Assembly (NCBI GenBank): GCA_022718015.1
Contig: JAIHZV010000006.1
Coordinates: 1 to 15,151 of the forward strand
Length of the DNA: 15,151 nucleotides
Origin: Phascolarctobacterium sp.
GTDB lineage: Bacteria; Bacillota; Negativicutes; Acidaminococcales; Acidaminococcaceae
Direction of reading: 5' to 3'
Shown here: piece after piece, positions 6,393 through 12,760 of the stretch
How the letters are laid out: each line of letters opens with the position of its first letter
Numbering within the stretch: the stretch's first letter is position 1
Notes under the pieces: model-generated
The model's database searches: none
Told to the model about the DNA's origin: nothing
Seen by the model: the letters and a program-made list of their open reading frames with translations, nothing else
Translations under genes and position numbers: made by a program

Positions 6393-7875
6393 ACGCTGCC
6401 TGCTCAATGATTGGGTCTTCCTCAAAATAGCAGAGGGGCGACGAGCAGTACGCATGCGCATTCGTAGCCGTGCTGTTCGAACTCGTGTAGAACGCACCTG
6501 CGTCCGCGCCATTGTCCGCGCCACCACCAGCCGCGCGGACACGAAGACCTTTAGAGGTCTTGGCGTTGGTGTAAAAATAGTCGGGGTAATTGTTAGTAGG
6601 ACTGCCGCCCACCTCAGTAGGCATACAGCAAAGCCCCTGATAACTTATGCGCTTGATGTAGCCCTCTGTCTGTGGACATTCTGCCACCTTGATTTTGTCG
6701 TTTATGGTCGAGGGATCGAAAGCTGCAAACATTGAACGCGAAACGTACACTTCGCTCTTTTCTTCCCCTGCGTCCATTATCAGCCCGCGCGTCCACCGCC
6801 ACAAGTGGCCATAACCTGCATGCATAAGACCGAAGAAACAAGGCACCTTGAAAGTCTTGTATGTGCCGCCGCTTGCGTCGGGCAGATTGTAGTCCACCAG
6901 ACAAACGCCGTCGCCTGCCTCCAGCCCCACGCTGGTAGGAACCACGGGGTAATATCCGTTATAGTTACCCCAGTCTGGCATGTCCGTCACACCTGTGCCA
7001 AAGCCGCCCTGATAAAGGCCGTTTGCGTCTTTCTCTGCATTAAACGCTGCCTGACTGTTCTGTGTTCCCATGATTACCTCAAAGAGGAACTGCACCACGA
7101 ACTGAGCCACAAACCAGTTTGCTTCCCAGCCCTCGCCGCGTTTGCGGGCGTATGTGCCGAAGTTCGTTGCGCTGATGCTCGTTGCCGCCATGCCCAGCAT
7201 GGTGAGCTGTGCAGCGTTCTCAGCAGGTGCTTTGGTGTAGCTGGCCGCTTTCAGTGCCGAGCCGCTGCCGCCACGGAAACGCTCAGCGTCGCTAATCACG
7301 CTGCAAAGCATTTGGTTTGTTCTGTCCATAACGCCCGCACCGAGCCAGCTTGTGCCGCCTGCGGGTATGCGGATGCTTACGCCGTTGCCCACGGGCTTAT
7401 TGAATGTGACGCACTTCACCAGCGCACCGCCCTCATAGAATATATTGGCGATGAAGCTGTTCCAGCACCACATGCACTGCCCCTGCGAACCGTCGAGAGC
7501 GGCGGGGCTGCCGTCGTCATACTTTGTGGTGGCCGTCGGGTCGAGTTTGCGCTTCTTGCGGTCGTCTGTCACGAGGTAGCGGCCAAGTCCCAACTTTGCG
7601 GGCAGGTCACGCAATGCCTGAAGGCTGCCGTAGTGGCCTGCCGCCGTAGGTGTGGCGTTTGACGTGTTCCAATAGCGGCCAGCTACGGGGTTGCCTGCCT
7701 GTTCCACAGCTTCGGCCAGCTCCATGCTGTGCGTTTCGCCTGTCTCGTCCATTACTTCGATGCGCATGTCCTTTAGCGCGCCCTTTGCAGCGTCCAGTTC
7801 ATTGATACGCTTGCCGTTCTGAAAGGCTGCCAGCATAGCCACCACGCCTTTCTCTTGTTCTGCTGTTAATGCCAT
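6391..7875 (-). CDS. DGR variable protein: tail-tip adhesin with lectin-like variable C-terminus
   Basis: This 494-residue protein is the diversified target and most likely the receptor-binding protein of the phage tail. The N-terminal 60 residues look helical (MALTAEQEKGVVAMLAAFQN) and probably attach it to the fibre or baseplate. The remainder is Gly/Trp/Tyr-rich as in C-type-lectin-fold DGR targets, for example GYGHLWRWTRGLIMDAG (354-370). The variable repeat encodes residues 443-482. Versus the template the changes are N452G, N454D, T457A, N458D, N465S, N468S, N474H, N476Y, Y477C and Y482C, plus one silent change at L481. Unlike targets that end at the repeat, it continues for 12 invariant residues (YFEEDPIIEQAA). 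It starts 15 bases after the coiled-coil fibre gene. The fold assignment is by resemblance. Confidence 0.93.
   Translation of the reverse strand: MALTAEQEKGVVAMLAAFQNGKRINELDAAKGALKDMRIEVMDETGETHSMELAEAVEQAGNPVAGRYWNTSNATPTAAGHYGSLQALRDLPAKLGLGRYLVTDDRKKRKLDPTATTKYDDGSPAALDGSQGQCMWCWNSFIANIFYEGGALVKCVTFNKPVGNGVSIRIPAGGTSWLGAGVMDRTNQMLCSVISDAERFRGGSGSALKAASYTKAPAENAAQLTMLGMAATSISATNFGTYARKRGEGWEANWFVAQFVVQFLFEVIMGTQNSQAAFNAEKDANGLYQGGFGTGVTDMPDWGNYNGYYPVVPTSVGLEAGDGVCLVDYNLPDASGGTYKTFKVPCFFGLMHAGYGHLWRWTRGLIMDAGEEKSEVYVSRSMFAAFDPSTINDKIKVAECPQTEGYIKRISYQGLCCMPTEVGGSPTNNYPDYFYTNAKTSKGLRVRAAGGGADNGADAGAFYTSSNSTATNAHAYCSSPLCYFEEDPIIEQAA
6429..6549 (-). repeat. DGR variable repeat (VR)
   Basis: A 121-bp copy of the template repeat within the 3' end of the variable protein gene, codons 443-482. 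All 12 differences from the TR are at template adenines: eight A-to-G sites outside the tyrosine codons, two A-to-G at tyrosine codons or A-to-C/T elsewhere, as listed in the protein entry. The GC-rich stretch TCGTCGCCCC (coding strand, 6444-6435) is invariant and could be part of the initiation-of-mutagenic-homology site, but two further A differences lie beyond it, so the exact 3' boundary is uncertain. Homology ends sharply at 6429 and 6549. Confidence 0.95.
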
Positions 7876-7890
7876 AAATTCGTATATATG

Positions 7891-9114
7891 TTATGTTAAA
7901 CGTATGTTGCCGTCCTTGTCAAGTCTTATGCCGCCGCTGGTCAGTCTGATGCAGGGCGGCACGACTTCAACCCTGATGGTCTTGTAGTATTTTGTCCCCT
8001 GTGTAGGGATAACATGCACGCGGGTGATGCCCGTCTCACGCGCTTGTATCTCTCCGTCTGGCTCAATTTCTACGCTCTGCCCGTCCGTCTGATATATGAC
8101 GTTCTGAGCGCAGCCGTCGGGTTTTACTTTTGGCTTGATATACTGCCGTACAGGATTGCCCAGCGTCACGGTGTCGGGTGCTTCCACCTTTAGACCGTTC
8201 GGCACGCCCTGCACAACCTGCTCCGCCCTCGCTATGGCAAGCTCCATTTCCGCGCGTGTCGCCTCCAGTCTTTCGGCGGCTGTCGCGGCCTGCTGTCCTG
8301 CCGTGTTGGCGTAGGTCGTGGCTGTCTTGCTCGCGTCAGTCGCGCCGATGCTCTCAGCTGTGGCCGTCTTTGCCTTTGCGGTGGCCGCGTCTGCGTCTGT
8401 AGCCGCCTGCTTTGCCTTTGCGGTGGCCTTGATGGACTCAGCTGTGGCGGCAGTGGCCTTGGCGGTCGCGTCGGTAGCTGCCGTTGTCGCCTTTTTGCTT
8501 TCCGCCGTAGCGGAGGCGGCTTCTCCCGTCGCAGCCTTTGCCGCGTCAGTAGCGGTGGCGGCGGCTGTGGTGGCGGCTTTTGCGTTATTTACGGCTGCTT
8601 CGTTCTTCCGCTGTGCTGCCTCTATGAACTCCCGAACATTATTGTCAGCACGTTCCGCGGCCTCTGTCGCGGGTTTTTGCAGCACTATGATGTCAGCAGC
8701 CGTAAAATCCTCCCACGTAAACTTGTAACCCCTTGTGTAGGCTGCCACGCAGTCGCTCTCTACCACGCCCTCCGTGTCGCCCATTTTGTCCCACAGCCAT
8801 ATATGCAGGCTTTCGGGATAATACACATTTTGCACGCCGTTTTCAAACAGAGCATTATCCAAAGCGATGTGCAGTTCATGGTGCAGCTCTCCCTCGCCGA
8901 GGCCGTGGTCTTTGAATATCACCAGCAACCCGTCACCGTCTGGCACGCAGCCAGCGTACACGCCGTCCTTTCTTGTCGCCTTTACCGAGTGGCTGCCCAC
9001 CCAGTAGCGCAGCTCAAAGTCCACGTCGGGCAGTGCCACGACCTTGCCCGTACCGTCACGGAAACGCTCACGGATAACAAAGTCGCTTTTGTAGTTGATG
9101 TGTCTTGTCTCCAT
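7891..9114 (-). CDS. Tail fibre-like protein with long Ala-rich coiled coil
   Basis: This 407-residue protein has three visible parts. Residues 1-150 form a globular, beta-rich head starting METRHINYKSDFVIRERFRD. Residues about 150-300 are an Ala/Thr/Lys/Glu-rich coiled coil in which the motif TAES recurs at 203, 224 and 252, at intervals of 21 and 28 that are multiples of the heptad. Residues 308-407 form a C-terminal domain shared with the upstream gene, ending GNIRLT. The layout (head, stalk, tip domain) is that of a trimeric fibre. Its start overlaps the stop of the preceding gene by one base, and the variable protein follows after 15 bases, so it may be the stalk or connector that carries the adhesin. 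No named family is certain. Confidence 0.85.
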   Translation of the reverse strand: METRHINYKSDFVIRERFRDGTGKVVALPDVDFELRYWVGSHSVKATRKDGVYAGCVPDGDGLLVIFKDHGLGEGELHHELHIALDNALFENGVQNVYYPESLHIWLWDKMGDTEGVVESDCVAAYTRGYKFTWEDFTAADIIVLQKPATEAAERADNNVREFIEAAQRKNEAAVNNAKAATTAAATATDAAKAATGEAASATAESKKATTAATDATAKATAATAESIKATAKAKQAATDADAATAKAKTATAESIGATDASKTATTYANTAGQQAATAAERLEATRAEMELAIARAEQVVQGVPNGLKVEAPDTVTLGNPVRQYIKPKVKPDGCAQNVIYQTDGQSVEIEPDGEIQARETGITRVHVIPTQGTKYYKTIRVEVVPPCIRLTSGGIRLDKDGNIRLT

Positions 9115-9767
9115 TATGTCAGCCTTATGTTGCCGCTGCCGTCCAGCCTCATGCCGCCGTTTGTCAGTCTGATGCGTGGCGGCACTACCGCGATGGTCAG
9201 CGTCTTGTAAATACTCGTTTTCACAGTGGCCACCACATTGACCCTGCCCACTCCCTCCTTCAGCGGGACGATGCAGCCGTCTGGTGTCACCTCCAGCACT
9301 CCGTCGCCGCCGATGAAAAGCAGCGAACCGATGCCAAAGGCGGGCAGTGCCCTTGCGCCGATGCGAGGGCGTTGCTGGTTGCCAAGCGTCACCTCCTTGG
9401 GGCAGTCGTTCACTTCCAGACGTGTGGGGGCTGACACGTTCTGAGTGCTCAGCAGCCCCACGAGGTTGTCAACCAGCGCACGTGTGGCCTCGCTCTTCTG
9501 TGTTTCGGCTGCCGCTGCCTTGGCCGCAGCGTCCACACCCGCAAGGCGGTTGTCTATGTCGTTGGTGATTTCCTGCACGTTGGTGTCGAGAAACAATGCC
9601 AGAGCGTCACGCACGTTGCCGCACGCCGTGATAAGGTCGGCAAACAGACTGCCCACCATTTCCACCGTCACGCTCTTTGTCACCACAGCGTCGCGTATGT
9701 CACGCGCCCGCTTTTCCAGTGCGGAGGTGTCTATCTCCGCCACCTTGTTTTCTGTCAGTTTTACCAT
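9114..9767 (-). CDS. Short tail fibre-like protein sharing its C-terminal domain with the next gene
   Basis: This 217-residue protein has a helical N-terminal half (about 1-110) with an Ala-rich stretch near 78-95, then a beta-rich C-terminal domain (117-217). That domain aligns with the C-terminus of the 407-residue fibre protein: both contain TLGN near its start, a P-D-G segment, and VVPPxIRLTxGGxRLD followed by GNIRLT at the end. The pattern of Val, Gly and Pro resembles Ig-like (BIG2-type) modules, which I infer and cannot confirm. It is coupled by one-base overlaps to genes on both sides. It looks like a shorter paralogue of the long fibre, perhaps an adaptor linking baseplate to fibre. 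Confidence 0.82.
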   Translation of the reverse strand: MVKLTENKVAEIDTSALEKRARDIRDAVVTKSVTVEMVGSLFADLITACGNVRDALALFLDTNVQEITNDIDNRLAGVDAAAKAAAAETQKSEATRALVDNLVGLLSTQNVSAPTRLEVNDCPKEVTLGNQQRPRIGARALPAFGIGSLLFIGGDGVLEVTPDGCIVPLKEGVGRVNVVATVKTSIYKTLTIAVVPPRIRLTNGGMRLDGSGNIRLT

Positions 9768-10300
9768 TATGCAAATGTATCGTCAAATTGGTTGCAGAAT
9801 ATGCGGACGAGCGTCTGCCCGCTCTCGCTTGTCACGTCCTTGCCCTCGCTGAGCTGCTGTTGTACTTTTTTGATGCGGTTTACCTCTATGGTGTCGGCGG
9901 CGGTGTCCTTTCTGATGTGGGTGCCGCTGTCGAACTGTGAGCCGATGCCAGAGAGCTGCCAGCCCTTTACCTGCGTCGCCTCGTCCACGATGAGCCAGTC
10001 GCGCCATGGGCGTGGCGGTATGATGCAGCCGCCTATATATCTGGCGGTGGCTTGCAGCAGGACGTTTGTCTCCTTGGCCGATATGTCGGTCGCTGGCTCT
10101 ATGTCTTGCGCCGCGTATGTCTTTTGCACCTGAGCGTCCACAGTGTCGGCCAGCTCCCAGTCGAGCGTCTGCCCGTCCTCCAGCCGCGCCGTGATGCTGA
10201 TGCCGTTGCGCTCTGCCAGCGCGAAGATGCCCTCCACGCCGCCCAGATATTCCACGGCGATGTCCGCGAGGCTCTGTCTGTCCTTTACTGCTATCTGCAT
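9767..10300 (-). CDS. LysM-like baseplate protein
   Basis: The N-terminal residues 3-50 (IAVKDRQSLADIAVEYLGG, then FALAERNGISITARLEDGQ) follow the LysM pattern: a hydrophobic strand, SLxDIAxxYLG helix, LAxxNG helix and a final GQxLxW. Such domains occur in phage baseplate proteins (P2 gpX and related ones), where they act in tail assembly rather than necessarily binding peptidoglycan. The remaining 127 residues are unassigned. The segment CIIPPRPWRDWLIVDEATQ is Pro/Trp-rich. The gene lies 7 bases after the gpW-like gene and overlaps the next gene by one base. Total length 177 residues. Confidence 0.82.
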   Translation of the reverse strand: MQIAVKDRQSLADIAVEYLGGVEGIFALAERNGISITARLEDGQTLDWELADTVDAQVQKTYAAQDIEPATDISAKETNVLLQATARYIGGCIIPPRPWRDWLIVDEATQVKGWQLSGIGSQFDSGTHIRKDTAADTIEVNRIKKVQQQLSEGKDVTSESGQTLVRIFCNQFDDTFA

Positions 10301-10307
10301 GGTGTCT

Positions 10308-10586
10308 TTATTTTATGTTTACCGTGCCGTCTGCGTCCACCGTTATGCGGGTGATGTCCACGCCTGCGGCCTTTATCATTTTCTTTGTCTCCTGCGGCCA
10401 GAACACGTCACGCTGCCCGCCCAGCATCTGACGCACCGCCGCACCTATAAGAGGGCGCTCCTTGAACTCGCCGCGCTGTGCCAGCAACACCGCCTCGATG
10501 GTCTGAGCGTCGCAGTCGGTAACTACTGCCGACTTGCGCTCCACAAGCAGGTCGCCCGTCTCTATGTCTGTTTGCAGTCCTTTCAT
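10308..10586 (-). CDS. gpW/gp25-like baseplate wedge protein
   Basis: A 92-residue protein that overlaps the end of the gpV-like gene by 4 bases (ATGA). Its sequence contains the family signature region GEFKERPLIGAAVRQMLGGQ (39-58), as in GPW/gp25 proteins of contractile tails, which have lysozyme-like subunits that build the baseplate wedge. The length is at the lower end of the family (usually about 100-140). In P2 the order is V-W-J, so W following V here is expected. The J gene is displaced by the fibre and retroelement block. Confidence 0.85.
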   Translation of the reverse strand: MKGLQTDIETGDLLVERKSAVVTDCDAQTIEAVLLAQRGEFKERPLIGAAVRQMLGGQRDVFWPQETKKMIKAAGVDITRITVDADGTVNIK

Positions 10587-11146
10587 TGCTTCACCTTTTC
10601 ATTCTCGTAGTCACCGCGCTTGCTCTCAGTAAGTCGGCTTCCTGCCCAGCTTGCCACGCCAGTCTTCAGCTTCGCGCCGCCGTCCTGCGGTACGGGTGTC
10701 CAGCTCGTGAAAGCCTGCTTGAGCTTGTTTATATCCTTTTCTATAAGGTTCAGCCGCGTGGTGATGTCTTCCACCTTTACCATGCCGCCGAGCTTTCCGC
10801 CGTTCATGGTCACTCCGTTCTCGTCCACCACCACGCTGGCGGTGTCCGTGTCCTTGATGACCACCTGCACCTCCTCGATGTCGTCGCACAGTATTACCAT
10901 GCCCGCGGCACCGTCGGCCACATAGCCTACCATTACAAAGCTGTCCTTGCGTGGTATCTGTACCACACCCACCGTACTGCCTTGGTTGGCTTGCAGGTTC
11001 ACACCCAGCAGCGGCGCGTCCTCATTGAGCGGCTGCACGTCCACGGTGCGGGCTTCCTTGTCAACTGCCGTAACGGTGCCGACCGTGAAGCCTGTGCCGT
11101 TTCCGCCTTGCGTGGCGAGCTGCTTTATCATTGTCGCGATGTTCAT
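10583..11146 (-). CDS. gpV-like baseplate spike protein
   Basis: This 187-residue protein resembles phage baseplate assembly protein V (P2 gpV/T4 gp5 C-terminus type), the central spike below the tail tube. Residues about 18-88 look like the OB-fold domain, with GTVTAVDKEARTVDVQPL and VVQIPRKDSFVMVGYVADG. Residues 92-122 are a short beta-strand-rich segment of the spike. A coiled-coil-like helix, KVEDITTRLNLIEKDINKLK, follows at 124-143. The C-terminal tail is charged. It sits 4 bases after the gpD-like gene and overlaps the gpW-like gene, as in P2-like tail operons. Confidence 0.88.
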   Translation of the reverse strand: MNIATMIKQLATQGGNGTGFTVGTVTAVDKEARTVDVQPLNEDAPLLGVNLQANQGSTVGVVQIPRKDSFVMVGYVADGAAGMVILCDDIEEVQVVIKDTDTASVVVDENGVTMNGGKLGGMVKVEDITTRLNLIEKDINKLKQAFTSWTPVPQDGGAKLKTGVASWAGSRLTESKRGDYENEKVKQ

Positions 11147-11150
11147 GCTT

Positions 11151-12104
11151 TTACTCCGCTACTCTCTGCCCTAACGTTATTTCTTGCCGATAACCGCCAG
11201 AGCCGTATTTAATGACATTCTTTTTTACTTGATATATACCCATTGGCGTGCCGTCTATCTTGATGCCCACCGTGTCGAGTTTGTCTGCCAGCTTGTAGCC
11301 GAATGTCGTCAGGCTACCTTTGAGGCCGTCGCGTTTCAGGCGTTTAATCTCCTGCTCCGCCCATGCCTTTAGCTGGCTTTCGGTCTTGTTGTAGGTGGTG
11401 AGTGTGCGGCGTTCTCCGTCTGCGTCGCCTACCTCCATTTTTATTTTCTTGTTGTCGGGCATGATGCTCACGGCTTTCACGTTCAGCCGCATGGTGTCGG
11501 CTTTCTGCTGTTCGAGGCTTTGGTCGTTTATGATGTTCACGCCTGTGGCGAACACCTGCGTGGCATTTGTACCATGGTCGAAAATTACACCAGCGTAAAG
11601 TACAGGCTTCCCGTCCTCATAGCGGAAGAATGAGCGGATGCCGCTTTCTTGCAGTTTGCCCAGCAGACTGGCCACGGTGTCGGATGTCACACGGTATGCG
11701 CCTAAAGTCTGCTCGCCCATGACCTTGATGTCGGCAAGCCCCTGGTCTTTCAGCAGCTGTTCCACGGTCACGCTCTTGTATGCCTTTTTGACGGCTGGCA
11801 TTTGTTTTAGCCTGAACATTTCATCCTCGCAGTCAAGCACCACGGGCGTTTTGAACCCTACCTCCTTTATATAGCCGACAAAGGCCAGCTCGTTGCTGTC
11901 GTCGTAGCCGAGCCACACCTTTACAGCGTCGCCGCGTTTTACGGGGATTTCCGTCTCACCGTCCCACTTTAATTTTTTGGGCAGGGTGATTTTGCAGAGG
12001 TCGGTCAGCTTTTCCGTGTCACGGGTGATTTCCACCTCCGTGACAAAATCGAGCTGCCATGTCTTTGCACCCGTTATCTCTATTTTTGCCGTCAGTCTGT
12101 ACAT
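11151..12104 (-). CDS. gpD-like tail hub protein
   Basis: This 317-residue protein is best matched to the phage late control D/VgrG-N-terminal family, which forms the hub joining tail tube and spike. Features supporting this are the beta-rich N-terminus with an FVTEVEITRDTEKLTD-type start (20-35), a central domain with VKVWLGYDD and FVGYIKEVGF (62-84), and the segment TVEQLLKDQG followed by ASLLGKLQESGIRSFF (113-160), which is the helical insertion typical of hub proteins. It is directly followed by the gpV-like spike. The upstream gap of 44 bases to the preceding gene contains repeats (see below). Similarity is by pattern, not by database search. Confidence 0.84.
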   Translation of the reverse strand: MYRLTAKIEITGAKTWQLDFVTEVEITRDTEKLTDLCKITLPKKLKWDGETEIPVKRGDAVKVWLGYDDSNELAFVGYIKEVGFKTPVVLDCEDEMFRLKQMPAVKKAYKSVTVEQLLKDQGLADIKVMGEQTLGAYRVTSDTVASLLGKLQESGIRSFFRYEDGKPVLYAGVIFDHGTNATQVFATGVNIINDQSLEQQKADTMRLNVKAVSIMPDNKKIKMEVGDADGERRTLTTYNKTESQLKAWAEQEIKRLKRDGLKGSLTTFGYKLADKLDTVGIKIDGTPMGIYQVKKNVIKYGSGGYRQEITLGQRVAE

Positions 12105-12114
12105 GGTTCAAATA

Positions 12115-12151
12115 CCGTTTAATGGGTTGTTAAATGCCGTTTAACCGTTTA
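12115..12151. repeat. Three CCGTTTA(A) repeats in the gap between two tail genes
   Basis: CCGTTTAA occurs at 12115-12122 and 12137-12144, and CCGTTTA at 12145-12151, giving spacings of 22 and 8 bases. On the coding strand these are TTAAACGG repeats just upstream of the gpD-like gene. The 44-base gap is the longest within this otherwise nearly gapless run of tail genes, so a binding site is possible. The third copy overlaps the stop codon of the upstream gene. Confidence 0.5.
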
Positions 12152-12754
12152 TTTATATTCGGTGCTGTACACGTTATAGTCTCCGTCCGAAAGCAGGGAC
12201 AATTCTATGGGCTGGTAGTTGCTTTCCGTCGCCTGTGTTACTGAAAAGTTCTGCACCACCACTTTGCTGATGTCGAAAAGTTCCAGAAACTCTGAATGTA
12301 CATATATGGTTTCTTTCACGTCGAAGAACTGCCGCAGCTGCGTGATGCCGTCGGATGGGTATTCGTCCACGATTTTGCCGTCTCTGAGTGCCTGCACGCC
12401 CACTATGAGGTTGATGCCATAGTCGCCGTCGTTGATATATTCCTTTACCGTGCCGTCCATACCCACCAGCGGCGTGGTAACGATGTTCTTGCGCTTGGAT
12501 ATGGCGGCTATCGCGTCGTTGATGGTCAGCTCTTCGCCGCTCTCTTTCCTGAATGTGAGTTCACACAGCGCATAGCGGTCAGCCCAGAAACTCTTGTCTG
12601 TGTAGGGGCTTGCCACCTCTGCCGCTTCTATGTTACCGCCTGCACCGTCCCAGTTAGGCGATGCGGTTGTGCGCGATGGCTTGAAGCGGTAGAGGTAGCC
12701 TTTTAGCTGTGTTGCGGCGGATGCGGCCACAAATTTGAAACTGATTGGTAACAT
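12149..12754 (-). CDS. Conserved phage tail protein, possibly DUF6046
   Basis: A 201-residue protein between tape measure and hub genes. It starts MLPISFKFVAASAATQLKGY and contains ELTFRKESGEELTINDAIAA (84-103) followed by beta-rich stretches, with no transmembrane segment. From memory, proteins of this kind in Bacteroidales phages are grouped as DUF6046, but this is unverified. By analogy with gene order it could be the protein that caps or connects the tail tube to the hub. It begins 6 bases after the tape measure stop, so the two genes are surely co-transcribed. Confidence 0.78.
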   Translation of the reverse strand: MLPISFKFVAASAATQLKGYLYRFKPSRTTASPNWDGAGGNIEAAEVASPYTDKSFWADRYALCELTFRKESGEELTINDAIAAISKRKNIVTTPLVGMDGTVKEYINDGDYGINLIVGVQALRDGKIVDEYPSDGITQLRQFFDVKETIYVHSEFLELFDISKVVVQNFSVTQATESNYQPIELSLLSDGDYNVYSTEYK

Positions 12755-12760
12755 TTGCTT

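Larger units (their letters stand above)
4535..7875 (-). other. Diversity-generating retroelement (DGR) cassette
   Basis: The cassette order on the minus strand is variable protein gene with its C-terminal variable repeat, non-coding spacer, template repeat, spacer, reverse transcriptase. All substitutions between the two repeats are at template adenines. Bordetella phage BPP-1 is the founding example of the mechanism, and DGRs are known in temperate Bacteroides phages such as Hankyphage. No separate Avd gene is recognisable. The cassette sits inside the tail operon, flanked by fibre genes upstream and baseplate genes downstream, which fits a role in receptor switching by the virion. Confidence 0.95.

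Noticed and set aside
6348..6542. 64-codon minus-strand frame across the variable repeat
   Set aside because: Same out-of-frame reading of the VR. The VR adenine pattern makes sense only in the frame of the 494-residue protein.
6805..7662. 285-codon plus-strand frame antisense to the variable protein
   Set aside because: Cys/His/Ala-rich composition with no recognisable domain, and it is fully covered by the well-supported minus-strand gene.
8318..8728. 136-codon plus-strand frame rich in Ala/Val
   Set aside because: Antisense of the Ala-rich coiled coil. GCN codons read as Ala/Val/Ser-rich protein on the reverse strand, which is a common artefact.
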